Assembly: GCF_000381125.1 (NCBI RefSeq)
Contig: NZ_KB905934.1
Span: forward strand, 1-64,000
Length of the DNA stretch: 64,000 nucleotides
Direction of reading: 5' to 3'
From: Caldimonas manganoxidans ATCC BAA-369
Lineage (GTDB): Bacteria; Pseudomonadota; Gammaproteobacteria; Burkholderiales; Burkholderiaceae_C
Both the position numbers and the translations under genes were made by a program. The notes beneath the pieces are model-generated. The model did not search any database. It saw nothing but the letters and a program-made list of their open reading frames with translations, and was not told the DNA's origin. Below, piece after piece: positions 44,581 through 54,155 of the stretch. The first letter of the stretch is position 1; each line of letters opens with the position of its first letter.

Positions 44581-45792
44581 TCAAATCGCCGCCTCGGAGG
44601 CCTGCGCGCCCGCCAGCCCGAGGAAATGCTCCACCTCGGCGCGGCGCGCCAGTGTGTCCTGGCGGCCCAGTTCCATCAACGCGTGCACATAGCCCGGTTC
44701 AAACAATAGGTAGCTGACCAGTGCCGCCCCTTCCCCTGGCGACTGCCCATCGCTGTGCACGCCCAAGGCCCGCAGCAAGGCGCGGATCGGAGCGGGCAGC
44801 TCGGCCACGTGGCCGGCGGCCAGATCGTCCAGGCGCTGGCTTGGAGCGATCACCAGCAGGTCCAAGGGACGCAGGCTGGTGCGCTCACGGGCCTCGGGGC
44901 TGAGCAAGGACAGTGTGTGATTGATGCGGCGCGCGCGCTCCACATCCACCGCCAACGCATCGAGAAAGATGTTCGACAGCGCATGGCCGGCGATCTGGGC
45001 CAGCGAAGGATAGTCGCCACAGACGGCCCGCGGCCCCGGGGGCTCCTGCAGGCGCCCTGCGCCAATCACGAGGATGCGCTGCGCCCCGAGGTGCACGGCC
45101 GGCGAGATGGGGGCGGTCTGGCGCATCGAGCCATCGCCGAAGTATTCCCGCTGCCCCTGCACCTGCAAAGGCACCGCCGGAAAGACGAAGGGAATGGCCG
45201 CAGAGGCCAGCAGATGCGAGTGCGTCAGGCGTGTGGATTCGGCCAGGCGCTGCGAGCGGGACCAGGGCTCGATCGGACGGCAGGCCTGGTAGAAGGTGAC
45301 ATGCTGGCCCGAGGAATAGCTCGACGCCGTCACGGCCAGGGCATGCAAATGATGATGACGCAAGGCCCAGTCGATGCGACGCAGGTCCAGGCGGCGATGC
45401 AACAGCGCGGCCAGCGGCCGGTTGTCCAGCAGGCTGCGGGGACGCTGGCGCCACCAGCGGGTCAGCAACCAGCCCAGCGAAAGCAGCGTCAGCCAGCGCG
45501 CCCCGCTACGAATGACCCCGAGGGAATCGGCCCGAAACACCTGCTCGACCCGCAGCTGCGACCACACCGCGGCCAACTCTTCGACCGCAGCCACGAAATC
45601 GGCCGCCCCGCAGGCCAGCGCGCTGGCATTGATGGCACCGGCCGAGGTGCCCACCACGATGGGAAAGGGAGTGCGGCGAGCCGCGTTGCGTTCTTTCAGC
45701 AGGCCCGCCATGGCTTGCAGCACGCCGACTTGATAGGCCGCACGGGCGCCTCCGCCCATCAGCACGAGGCCGGCCAGGGAACTTGACCTCAT
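44581..45792 (-). CDS. Patatin-like phospholipase
   Basis: 403 aa, starting MRSSSLAGLVLMGGGARAAY. The glycine-rich oxyanion motif is GLVLMGGGARAAYQ. The catalytic serine is in VVGTSAGAINASALA and the aspartate in YFGDGSMRQTAP, the Ser-Asp dyad of patatins. It hydrolyses acyl chains of lipids; target and location are unknown. A hydrophobic stretch (LTLLSLGWLLTRWW) lies in the middle. A longer upstream frame is out-of-gene. Confidence 0.88.
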   Translation of the reverse strand: MRSSSLAGLVLMGGGARAAYQVGVLQAMAGLLKERNAARRTPFPIVVGTSAGAINASALACGAADFVAAVEELAAVWSQLRVEQVFRADSLGVIRSGARWLTLLSLGWLLTRWWRQRPRSLLDNRPLAALLHRRLDLRRIDWALRHHHLHALAVTASSYSSGQHVTFYQACRPIEPWSRSQRLAESTRLTHSHLLASAAIPFVFPAVPLQVQGQREYFGDGSMRQTAPISPAVHLGAQRILVIGAGRLQEPPGPRAVCGDYPSLAQIAGHALSNIFLDALAVDVERARRINHTLSLLSPEARERTSLRPLDLLVIAPSQRLDDLAAGHVAELPAPIRALLRALGVHSDGQSPGEGAALVSYLLFEPGYVHALMELGRQDTLARRAEVEHFLGLAGAQASEAAI

Positions 45793-45856
45793 GCACCGCA
45801 GTGTAGGGCGGCCGGGGCCGCGCGTGCACGCAGGCCCCGGCGTCCGCCGCGCGAAC

Positions 45857-46279
45857 TCAGTCGCGGCCGCGCCCCGGGTGGTCGGGCCGGCCGTGCCCGC
45901 CCTTGTGCTCGTGGCCGCCCTTGTGCTTGTGCTTCTTCTTCTCTTCCCAGTAGCGGCGCTCACGGTCCTCGTCGTACTTCACGAAGTACACCGGGGTGCT
46001 GCAAGCGTTGTATTCGTGGCAGTGCTTGTGCCAATGCTTCGCATGCCCCGGCGGCACCCGCAGGTAAATGGGCCGCTGAGGCACCACCACGGCCGGCGGC
46101 GCAATGAGGACCGGTTGCGGATAAATCACCGCCGGCGGCGGCCCATGACCGATGTCGACGCGACCGTAGAAGCCCGGCTCGTGGATGCTGACCGACACCC
46201 CCACGCTGGTGCTGCCGGCTGCGGCCAAGACAGGGGCGGCAGCCAGGACGGCGGCCGCCAGGCCAGGACGTGCTTTCAT
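45857..46279 (-). CDS. Exported His/Lys-rich protein
   Basis: 140 aa, starting MKARPGLAAAVLAAAPVLAA, a signal peptide. The middle is Pro-rich (GPPPAVIYPQPVLIAPPAVV, then VPQRPIYLRVPPGHAKHW). The C-terminus is very rich in His and Lys (KKKHKHKGGHEHKGGHGRPD). Two Cys lie in HCHEYNACST. A metal-binding or surface role is possible. Similar proteins are common in Burkholderiales, but none is characterised to my knowledge. The following 209-bp gap shows no gene. Confidence 0.75.
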   Translation of the reverse strand: MKARPGLAAAVLAAAPVLAAAGSTSVGVSVSIHEPGFYGRVDIGHGPPPAVIYPQPVLIAPPAVVVPQRPIYLRVPPGHAKHWHKHCHEYNACSTPVYFVKYDEDRERRYWEEKKKHKHKGGHEHKGGHGRPDHPGRGRD

Positions 46280-46488
46280 GAGGAACGACTCCTTGAAGCC
46301 CGGGGCCGAAGCGCCCCCAAGGCTCCCTGATGGAACGGAATTCTCATCCTAGCGGGAATGCTGGCCCGAAAATGGGAAACGTTGCCAGATGTGCATCAAT
46401 TTCTGACACTCCGTCGCCCAAACCGCGGGGCGCAGCTGCCGACCCTTACAAAGAGTTACAAACACCGCGGCTGCGTGGAGGCGTGGGC

Positions 46489-49400
46489 TCAGTCATACAC
46501 GATGCTCGCCTGCCCTTCATGGGCTCCGCGTCGCCAGTGCTCGAGGGCTTCGTCGGTGGGATAGAAGCGCGCGGCATCGCCCAGGTCGATCTCGCCATAG
46601 GCCCGCGGGCGGTGCACGGCCAGGCGCACCGACAGCCCTTGCACCAGCTCGCCATGTTCGGTGAGCAGGCGTCGCGGTGGATGGGCTTGTAGCAGTTCAC
46701 GCACGGGCAAGGCCTGACCGTTGACGGCCACGCGCAGGTAGCGGCCGAAACGGCAGCGCGCGGCCGCCAGATCCCAGACCTGCTGCACGTTCAGGCGCAG
46801 CCCGCCGGAGAAACGGTCGGGCTGGACCTTGCCTTGCACGATGAGCAGTTCGTCGTCCTGCAGCCATTCACGGTGGGCTTCGAGCAATTCCTCGTTGACC
46901 ACGGCCTCGATGACCTCGGTCTTGTCGTCGAGCTTGAAAATCGCCACCCGGCCGCGCTGGCCGTTGACCACGCGCAGCTCGCTGACGATGCCCGCGAGCA
47001 ATTGGGGCTCGCGGCTGTCTTGCACGTCGGCGATGCGTTGCCGTACGAAGCGGCGCACTTCGGGGGCGTATTCATCGAACAGGTGGCCCGACAGATAAAA
47101 GCCGATGGCCGGCTTTTCGTGCATCAGACGCGCCTTGATGCTCCATGGCTCGACATTCACGAGCGCGGGTTCCTGCATGGACGAACCATGGGTGTCGCCA
47201 AAGTCGAACAAGCCGCCTTGGTCGGCATGCGCAGCCTGGGTGTCGGCATATTCGAAGCCCAGGGACACGCTGGCCAGCAAGGCGGCACGGTTGGGCTCGA
47301 TGCCATCGAAGGCACCGGCTTTGATGAGGGCCTCGACCACGCGCTTGTTGATGCGTGACCGATCCACGCGCGCGCAGAAATCGAAAAAGCTCTTGAAACG
47401 CCCGCCGGCCTGCCGGGCCTGGACGATGGCCTCGATGGCGCCTTGGCCCGTGCCCTTGATGGCGCCCAGGCCATAGCGCACGCGGCGATCCCCGATGGGC
47501 TCGAAGCGGTAGACGCCGGTGTTGACATCGGGCATCTCGAAACTGATCCCAAAGTTCTGCACCGCGTCGTCGAAGAAGACTTTGAGCTTGTCGGTGTCGT
47601 CGATGGACACGCTCATGTTGGCCGCGAAAAACTCGGCCGGGTAATGCACTTTGAGCCAAGCGGTGTGATAGGCCAGCAGCGCGTAGGCCGCAGCATGCGA
47701 CTTGTTGAAGCCGTAGCCGGCGAACTTCTCCATCAAGTCGAAAATCTCGTTGGCCTTGGCCGCGTCGATGCCGTTTTTGGCCGCCCCCTCGGCGAAGATG
47801 ACGCGGTGTTTGGCCATCTCCTCGGGCTTTTTCTTGCCCATGGCACGGCGCAGCAAGTCGGCGCCACCGAGCGAGTAGCCGCCGACGATCTGAGCCACCT
47901 GCATCACCTGCTCTTGGTAGACCATGATGCCGTAGGTCTCCTTGAGCACGCTTTCCATCAGCGGGTGGGGATACTCCACCGGCTCGCGCCCGTGCTTGCG
48001 CGCGCAGAACGAGGGGATGAGATCCATCGGCCCCGGTCGGTACAAGGCCACCAGCGCAATGATGTCTTCGAACACGCTGGGCTTGGCATCGCGCAGCATG
48101 CCCTGCATGCCACGCGATTCCAGCTGGAACACGGCCACCGTCTTGCCTTCGGACAGCAGCTCGTAGGCGGCCTTGTCGTCCAACGGGATCTTGGCGAAAT
48201 CGAAATCCTTCTGGTCGGGATGGCGCGCGACGATGAATTCCTTGGCCATCTCCAGGATGGTCAGCGTGGCCAGGCCCAGGAAGTCGAACTTGACCAGACC
48301 GATGGCTTCCACATCGTCTTTGTCGTATTGGGACACCGCCGCATCGCTGCCTGGCTGCATGTACAGCGGACAAAAATCGGTGATCTTGCCCGGGGCGATC
48401 AGCACGCCGCCGGCATGCATGCCGATGTTGCGCACCAGGCCTTCGACCCGTTCGGCCAAGGCCAGCAGTTCGGCCACTTCTTCTTCGTTCTTCTCGCGCT
48501 CTTCCAGCTCGGGCGCTTCCTTGCGGGCATAGATCAGGTTCGGGTCGGGCTTGTCGCCAGGGCGCTTGAGCGTGACGGTCTTGCCCGGCGGTGCCGGCAC
48601 GAGCTTGGCGATGCCGTCCACATGGCCGTAGCCCATGCCCAGCACGCGGCCCACGTCGCGCAGCGCAGCTTTGGCGGCCATGGTGCCGAAGGTGGCGATT
48701 TGTGAGACCGCCTCGCGTCCGTAGCGCTCCTTCACGTAGTCGATGACGCGGTCACGGTTGGCCTGGCAGAAGTCGATGTCGAAGTCGGGCATCGACACAC
48801 GTTCGGGGTTCAGGAAGCGCTCGAACAGCAGGTTGTAGCGCAGCGGGTCGAGGTCGGTGATTTTCAACGCATAGGCCACCAGCGACCCGGCCCCCGAGCC
48901 GCGCCCCGGACCGACCGGGCAGCCGTTGTTCTTGGCCCAGTTGATGAAATCGGCCACGATGAGAAAGTAGCCCGGAAAACCCATCTTCAAGATGGTGTCG
49001 ATCTCGAAGTCGAGTCGTTGCACATAGGCCGGGCGTTGCCGCTGTCGCTCGGTCTCATCCGGGTAGAGGTGGGCCAACCGTTCTTCCAGTCCGGCGAGCG
49101 AGACCTGCCGGAAGTACTGCGCCATCGTCAGCCCCTCGGGGATGGGGAAGTCGGGCAGCTGCGGCTTGCCCAGCACCAAACTCAGGTTGCAACGCTTGGC
49201 AATCTCCACCGAGTTGGCCAGCGCCGAGGGAATGTCGGCGAACAAGGCTTCCATCTCGGCCTGGGTCTTGAAATACTGCTCTCGCGTGAAGCGTTTGATG
49301 CGCCTTGGGTTGGTGAGCGTTTCGCCTTCGGCGATGCACACGCGGGCTTCGTGCGCCTCGAAATCCTCCGGGCTGAGGAACTGCACCGGATGGGTGGCCA

Positions 49401-49998
49401 CCACCGGCAGTCCCAACTCGGCTGCCAGAGGCACTGCTGAACGCACATGGGCTTCATGGCCGGGCAAGCCGGCACGTTGCAGCTCCAGATAGAAGCGCGC
49501 GGGAAACAGCGCGGCCAGACGTTGCGCAGCCGCTTTGGCGCGCGGCAGGTCGCCAGCCAGCAAGGCCTGACCGACCAAGCCTTGGTCGGCCCCGGACAGC
49601 GCGATGAGCCCTTCGCCCAGGGACTCCAGCCACTCCCAGCGCAGCCACGCCTGCGCGCGCTGCACGTTGCGGGTCCAGCCGCGCGCCAGCAACTCGCACA
49701 GATTCAGATAGCCCTGACGGTTCTGGATCAGCAGCAACAGTCGGCTGGGCTGGCGATCATGACCCAGGCCAGCCAGCGGCTCGATCCACACGTCGGCCCC
49801 GAGGATGGGTTTGACACCCGCCTCGCGGGCGGCTTTGTAGAACTTGATCGCGCCAAAGAGGTTGGACAAGTCCGTGATCGCGACTGCGGCTTGTCCATCG
49901 GACACGGCGGCCTGGACCATGTCATCGATGCGCAAAGTGCCATCGACGACGGAGTATTCGGTGTGGGTGCGCAGGTGGATGAAGGCCATGCGGGTCAT
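46489..49998 (-). CDS. dnaE: DNA polymerase III subunit alpha
   Basis: 1169 aa. The N-terminal PHP domain begins FIHLRTHTEYSVVDGTLRID. The polymerase active site contains VGPGRGSGAGSLVAYAL and the catalytic aspartates in SMPDFDIDFCQANRD. The helix-hairpin-helix and OB region follow, and the tail (VKIPLAVHRPRAYGEIDLG-like) is the tau-binding end. It is the replicative polymerase. The ATG three codons downstream could also be used. Confidence 0.97.
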   Translation of the reverse strand: MTRMAFIHLRTHTEYSVVDGTLRIDDMVQAAVSDGQAAVAITDLSNLFGAIKFYKAAREAGVKPILGADVWIEPLAGLGHDRQPSRLLLLIQNRQGYLNLCELLARGWTRNVQRAQAWLRWEWLESLGEGLIALSGADQGLVGQALLAGDLPRAKAAAQRLAALFPARFYLELQRAGLPGHEAHVRSAVPLAAELGLPVVATHPVQFLSPEDFEAHEARVCIAEGETLTNPRRIKRFTREQYFKTQAEMEALFADIPSALANSVEIAKRCNLSLVLGKPQLPDFPIPEGLTMAQYFRQVSLAGLEERLAHLYPDETERQRQRPAYVQRLDFEIDTILKMGFPGYFLIVADFINWAKNNGCPVGPGRGSGAGSLVAYALKITDLDPLRYNLLFERFLNPERVSMPDFDIDFCQANRDRVIDYVKERYGREAVSQIATFGTMAAKAALRDVGRVLGMGYGHVDGIAKLVPAPPGKTVTLKRPGDKPDPNLIYARKEAPELEEREKNEEEVAELLALAERVEGLVRNIGMHAGGVLIAPGKITDFCPLYMQPGSDAAVSQYDKDDVEAIGLVKFDFLGLATLTILEMAKEFIVARHPDQKDFDFAKIPLDDKAAYELLSEGKTVAVFQLESRGMQGMLRDAKPSVFEDIIALVALYRPGPMDLIPSFCARKHGREPVEYPHPLMESVLKETYGIMVYQEQVMQVAQIVGGYSLGGADLLRRAMGKKKPEEMAKHRVIFAEGAAKNGIDAAKANEIFDLMEKFAGYGFNKSHAAAYALLAYHTAWLKVHYPAEFFAANMSVSIDDTDKLKVFFDDAVQNFGISFEMPDVNTGVYRFEPIGDRRVRYGLGAIKGTGQGAIEAIVQARQAGGRFKSFFDFCARVDRSRINKRVVEALIKAGAFDGIEPNRAALLASVSLGFEYADTQAAHADQGGLFDFGDTHGSSMQEPALVNVEPWSIKARLMHEKPAIGFYLSGHLFDEYAPEVRRFVRQRIADVQDSREPQLLAGIVSELRVVNGQRGRVAIFKLDDKTEVIEAVVNEELLEAHREWLQDDELLIVQGKVQPDRFSGGLRLNVQQVWDLAAARCRFGRYLRVAVNGQALPVRELLQAHPPRRLLTEHGELVQGLSVRLAVHRPRAYGEIDLGDAARFYPTDEALEHWRRGAHEGQASIVYD

Positions 49999-50016
49999 TT
50001 TAGGCAGCCGCCTGCC

Positions 50017-50022
50017 TACAAT
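50017..50022 (+). promoter_or_regulatory. -10 box of trhO, near-leaderless
   Basis: TACAAT ends eight bases before the GTG start. If transcription begins at the usual distance, the message has almost no leader. No ribosome site lies in between. Confidence 0.4.
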
Positions 50023-50030
50023 CCGGCGCC

Positions 50031-50768
50031 GTGAGCTCCATACTGAACATTTCGGCTTATCGCTTCGTCGCGTTGGACGACTGCCAGCGCCTGCGCGAGC
50101 GCATCCACGCGCATGCCAGCGGTCTGGGGCTGCGCGGCACCGTGCTGCTGGCCGAGGAGGGCATCAACCTCTTTCTGGCCGGCCCCGTGCAGGCCGTGCG
50201 CGACTTCGTGCAATGGCTGCGCTCGGACGACCGCTTCGCAGACCTGAACCCCAAGGAAAGCCTGTCGGACGGCGTGCCCTTCCGGCGGCTGAAGGTGAAG
50301 GTCAAGCGCGAAATCATCCGCATGAACCAACCCACCATCCGTCCGCACCAAGGCCGCGCCCCAGCGGTGGATGCCCCCACGCTGGCTCGCTGGCTGGAGG
50401 CAGGCCACGATGACCAGGGGCGCCCGGTGGTGACGCTGGACACCCGCAATACCTTCGAGGTGGACCACGGCACGTTCGACGGGGCGATCGATTGGCGGCT
50501 GGCAAAGTTCAGCGACTTTCCCAAGGCGGCGAAGGCCCATCGAGACGAGCTCGTCGGCAAGACGGTGGTCAGCTTTTGTACCGGCGGTATTCGCTGCGAA
50601 AAAGCCGCGCTCTACCTGCGTGAGTGCGGGCTGGAGCACATCTACCAGCTCGATGGTGGCATTTTGAAATACTTCGAGCTGATGGGCTCGCGCCATTTCC
50701 ACGGCGGCTGCTTCGTCTTCGACGAGCGCCAGGTGCTGGCTGCGGACCTGCAACCCCTCAAGACTTGA
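50031..50768 (+). CDS. trhO: tRNA uridine 5-hydroxylase (rhodanese-type, TrhO/YceA)
   Basis: 245 aa from GTG. The N-terminal part has [20 protein letters not shown]. The rhodanese domain carries [19 protein letters not shown] and the active cysteine in [17 protein letters not shown]. It hydroxylates U34 in some tRNAs. It is divergent from dnaE and ends 11 bases inside the convergent DUF599 gene. Confidence 0.9.
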   Translation: MSSILNISAYRFVALDDCQRLRERIHAHASGLGLRGTVLLAEEGINLFLAGPVQAVRDFVQWLRSDDRFADLNPKESLSDGVPFRRLKVKVKREIIRMNQPTIRPHQGRAPAVDAPTLARWLEAGHDDQGRPVVTLDTRNTFEVDHGTFDGAIDWRLAKFSDFPKAAKAHRDELVGKTVVSFCTGGIRCEKAALYLRECGLEHIYQLDGGILKYFELMGSRHFHGGCFVFDERQVLAADLQPLKT

Positions 50769-51465
50769 GCACGGCCAGCACGTCGGAGCGGAATTCGCGC
50801 TGGTACAAGACCCAGATCACGCCGGCGGTGAGCACCGCAAACACCAGGGGTGAGAAAAACCAGCCGATCAGTGCAAACGCCATGTAGTAGGCCCGCAAAC
50901 CGTCGTTGAAGGTTTCGGCCGCCAGCCCCACGACACGACCGGCCCGCTGCGCGAACTCCTGGCGTGCGGCTTCATCTTTGGCGAACTCGCGATAGTCGGG
51001 CGCCGAGGCGATCATCAAGGCCCCGAAGGTGTATTGACGCAGCGACCAGGTGAAGCGAAAAAAGGCGAACACGAACACGCCCGTGAGCACCAAGACCTTC
51101 AGGTCGAACACCAGCACCGAGGTGCGCGCCGCAAAGGGAATCTCGGCCACCAGCTCGGTGGCCTTCTCGCTGGTTCCCAGCACGGCCAGCAAGCCGCCGA
51201 TGATCAGGATGGTGGTGGATGCGAAAAATGACGGGCTGCTGGACAGGCTCTGGATCACGATGCCATCGATCACGCGCACGTCGCGATGGGTGGTCTGCAG
51301 CATCCATTGGCGGCGCAGCCGGTTGGTCACCCCCAGCACGGTCATTTCCGTTTGGCCCCGATGGCGAGCAAACAGCGCATAGGCCGCCCAAGCCGCGAAG
51401 AACCAGGCCAGGGCCAGCCAGTCGGCCCAGGGCAGCAAGGTGATGATGTCGAGTACGGCGTCCAT
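50758..51465 (-). CDS. DUF599 membrane protein
   Basis: 235 aa, starting [20 protein letters not shown]. Four membrane segments are visible, for example [41 protein letters not shown] and [15 protein letters not shown]. The segments [18 protein letters not shown] and [13 protein letters not shown]-type ending are the DUF599 pattern. Function is unknown. The start is divergent from the LysR gene. Confidence 0.85.
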   Translation of the reverse strand: MDAVLDIITLLPWADWLALAWFFAAWAAYALFARHRGQTEMTVLGVTNRLRRQWMLQTTHRDVRVIDGIVIQSLSSSPSFFASTTILIIGGLLAVLGTSEKATELVAEIPFAARTSVLVFDLKVLVLTGVFVFAFFRFTWSLRQYTFGALMIASAPDYREFAKDEAARQEFAQRAGRVVGLAAETFNDGLRAYYMAFALIGWFFSPLVFAVLTAGVIWVLYQREFRSDVLAVLKS

Positions 51466-51554
51466 GGGCGGCACTGTAGCCCAGCGCGCGGCAACCGACT
51501 GCCCGGCCCGACCCAGGGCATGAACGGCGCGTGCGTGCCGCCTCGATGGCATCA

Positions 51555-51569
51555 TTCCAAGCATTGGAA
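51555..51569 (+). promoter_or_regulatory. LysR-type operator before the LysR gene
   Basis: A perfect dyad TTCCAA-GCA-TTGGAA includes a T-N11-A box. It lies nine bases before the ATG of the LysR gene, so the regulator may control its own gene and the divergent DUF599 gene. Confidence 0.6.
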
Positions 51570-51578
51570 CCCGAGTCG

Positions 51579-52568
51579 ATGAACGACCGACGCAATGCCC
51601 TGACCCCCGAAGCGCTGGCCATGATCGAGGCGATCGCGCGCAGCGGCAGCTTTGCTGCGGCCGCACGCGAGCTCGGCAAGGTGCCCTCGGCATTGACCTA
51701 CAGCGTGCGTCAGCTCGAACAGGCGCTGGACGTGCTGCTGTTCGACCGTCGCTCCCGCCAGGCCCAGCTCACCCCGGCCGGTCAAGAGCTGTTGGCCGAG
51801 GGGCAACGCTTGCTGCAAGCCATCGATGCCGTGGCCCACCGGGTGCGCCGAGTGGCTTCGGGCTGGGAGCCCCAGCTCAGTATCGTGGTGGACAGCATCT
51901 TGTCGAGCCCGACGGTGTTCGACTTGTGTGAAGCCTTTTACGCCATCAATCCCCCCGCGGGGCCGGGCCCGCGCCTGCGCCTGCGCAGCGAGGTGCTGGC
52001 CGGCACCTGGGAAGCCCTGGTGCAGGGCCAAGCCGACCTGGCCCTGGGCGTGGTCGGCGAGCCCGCACCGGTGGCCGGCATCGCCATGCTGCCGCTCGGA
52101 CGCTTAGAGATGGACTTCGTCGTGGCGCCGCACCATCCGCTGGCCGGCGCCACCGAGCCGATCACCGATGCCCAGTTGGAGCGCCATCGGGCTGTTGCCG
52201 TGGCCGACACGGCCCAGCGTCTGGCCCCGATGACGATCAACCTGTTGCCGGGTCAGGATGTGCTGACCGTCCCCAGCGTGCCGGCCAAGCTGGAAGCCAT
52301 TCTGCGCGGGTTGGGCTGTGGGTTTCTGCCGCGCGGCCTGGTGAGCCCGCAGGTCCAGGCCGGCCGCCTGGTGGTCAAGGCCGTGGCGCGCCCCCGCCAT
52401 CCCCCGGCCATGTACTACGCCTGGCGCTGTCCGCCGGGCCTGGGTTGCGACCCCGCCAACCGGCAGGGCCTTGGGCTGGGACTGCGCTGGTGGCTCGAGC
52501 AACTGGACCGGCCTGCCACCCGCAGCGCCTTGCTGCAGCGCCACCACGGCGCGGCGGTGCTCGCATGA
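51579..52568 (+). CDS. LysR-family transcription regulator
   Basis: 329 aa, starting [20 protein letters not shown]. The winged helix shows [20 protein letters not shown] and then [19 protein letters not shown]. The effector domain follows. The target is unknown. It is upstream of gluQ with a four-base overlap and downstream of a divergent LysR box. Confidence 0.9.
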   Translation: MNDRRNALTPEALAMIEAIARSGSFAAAARELGKVPSALTYSVRQLEQALDVLLFDRRSRQAQLTPAGQELLAEGQRLLQAIDAVAHRVRRVASGWEPQLSIVVDSILSSPTVFDLCEAFYAINPPAGPGPRLRLRSEVLAGTWEALVQGQADLALGVVGEPAPVAGIAMLPLGRLEMDFVVAPHHPLAGATEPITDAQLERHRAVAVADTAQRLAPMTINLLPGQDVLTVPSVPAKLEAILRGLGCGFLPRGLVSPQVQAGRLVVKAVARPRHPPAMYYAWRCPPGLGCDPANRQGLGLGLRWWLEQLDRPATRSALLQRHHGAAVLA

Positions 52569-53452
52569 GCGCGCCCTATGTCGGGCGCTTTGCGCCCTCG
52601 CCCACCGGCCCCTTGCATGCCGGATCCCTGGTGGCCGCCTTGGCCAGCTGGCTCGACGCCCGTGCTCATGGCGGGCGCTGGCTGGTGCGCATCGAGGACA
52701 TCGATGCGCCTCGCTGCGTGCCTGGCGCCGATGACCTCATCCTTGCGCAACTCGCCCGCTGCGGCCTCGTGCCCGATGCCCCGCCGGTGTGGCAATCTCG
52801 GCGCCAGCACTTGTACGAGCAGGCGCTCGAGCGGCTGAAAGCCGCTGGCTGGTGCTATCCCTGCGGCTGCAGCCGCAAGGAGATCGAACAGACCTTGGCC
52901 GCGCAAGGCCTGGCGCATGCCCGCCATGGCGAGCGCATCTACCCGGGCACCTGCCGCGGCGGTTTGGCAGGCAAACCTCCACGGGCCTGGCGGCTGCGCA
53001 CCGTGCATGCCAGCGGCCAGGGGGTCCAGATCGACTGGACCGACCGCCGTCTGGGACCCCAGCATCAGGATCTGAGCCGTGCGGTGGGCGACTTCGTGCT
53101 CAAGCGGGCCGATGGCCTGTGGGCCTATCAGCTGGCCGTGGTGGTGGACGATGGCGAGCAAGGCATCACCCATGTCGTGCGCGGCGAGGACCTGGCCGAC
53201 AACACGGCGCGTCAAATCCACTTGCAGCGACTGCTGGGTCTGCCCACCCCGCGCTACCTGCACACGCCGCTGGTGCTGGGGCCCAGCGGGGAAAAGCTGT
53301 CGAAGCAAACCGGGGCTCGAGCACTGGACACCAGCGACCCACTGTCCGCAGTGGGGGCCGCCGCCCGCGTGTTGGGCCTGTCGGCCCAGGGACGCGATCT
53401 GCCCAGCCTGTTGGCCGCCCTGGTGGAGGCCTGGCGCGCCCGCTGGCTGTGA
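52565..53452 (+). CDS. gluQ: Glutamyl-Q tRNA(Asp) synthetase
   Basis: 295 aa, starting [24 protein letters not shown]-type motif [12 protein letters not shown] and KMSKS-type GEKLSKQT are present. A zinc site lies in [10 protein letters not shown] and later YPGTCRGG. It lacks the anticodon-binding domain of GluRS and attaches glutamate to queuosine of tRNA(Asp). Length is normal. Confidence 0.93.
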   Translation: MSAPYVGRFAPSPTGPLHAGSLVAALASWLDARAHGGRWLVRIEDIDAPRCVPGADDLILAQLARCGLVPDAPPVWQSRRQHLYEQALERLKAAGWCYPCGCSRKEIEQTLAAQGLAHARHGERIYPGTCRGGLAGKPPRAWRLRTVHASGQGVQIDWTDRRLGPQHQDLSRAVGDFVLKRADGLWAYQLAVVVDDGEQGITHVVRGEDLADNTARQIHLQRLLGLPTPRYLHTPLVLGPSGEKLSKQTGARALDTSDPLSAVGAAARVLGLSAQGRDLPSLLAALVEAWRARWL

Positions 53453-53480
53453 CACACTGCGGCGCAGGAGACACAGACCC

Positions 53481-54155
53481 ATGCGCATCCTGCTGGTGGA
53501 AGACGAGCCCGAACTGGCCCGCTGGTTGGCCAAGACGCTGGCCCAGCATGCCGGCATCGTCGTCGATTGGGCGCATGACGGCGTGCTGGCCGACCGCCGC
53601 TTGTCCACCGAGAGCTTCGACGCCGTGGTGCTCGACCTGGGGCTGCCCGGACTGGACGGCCGCGGGGTGATCGCCCGCATGCGTGAGCGCGACGACCGCA
53701 CCCCGGTGCTGGTGCTCACCGCGCGCGACTCGCTGGCCGAGCGGGTGGGCACCTTGCACGAAGGCGCCGACGATTTCTTGCCCAAGCCCTTCATGGTCGA
53801 AGAACTCGAAGCCCGGCTGCTGGCCCTGGTGCGGCGAGCCCGCGGCAAGGAGCATCCGCGTCTGGCCTGTGGGCCGCTGCACTTCGACGCCGCCTCGCAA
53901 CGCTTCACGGTGGGCGCAGAGGTGCTGCCGCTGTCTCCGCGCGAGCATGCCGTCTTGCGCGCCCTGATCCAAAAAAGTGGCGAGCCTTTGAGCAAGCAGC
54001 ACATCCTCGATCGCGTCTTCGCCGACGAGGCCGATGTGAACCTGGAAGCCATCGAGGTCTATGTCCACCGCTTGCGCAAAAAGCTGGCCGGCACGGGCGT
54101 GCACATCGTCACCTTGCGCGGCCTGGGCTATTGCCTGGAAGCCGATGCACCGTGA
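53481..54155 (+). CDS. tctD: Response regulator (TctD-type)
   Basis: 224 aa, starting MRILLVEDEPELARWLAKTL. The receiver domain has Asp52 in VVLDLGLPGLDG and the conserved Lys in DDFLPKPF. The C-terminal winged helix ends VYVHRLRKKLAGTGVHIVTL and RGLGYCLEA. It lies directly before the sensor kinase and the tricarboxylate transporter, so control of that uptake is likely. Confidence 0.88.
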   Translation: MRILLVEDEPELARWLAKTLAQHAGIVVDWAHDGVLADRRLSTESFDAVVLDLGLPGLDGRGVIARMRERDDRTPVLVLTARDSLAERVGTLHEGADDFLPKPFMVEELEARLLALVRRARGKEHPRLACGPLHFDAASQRFTVGAEVLPLSPREHAVLRALIQKSGEPLSKQHILDRVFADEADVNLEAIEVYVHRLRKKLAGTGVHIVTLRGLGYCLEADAP

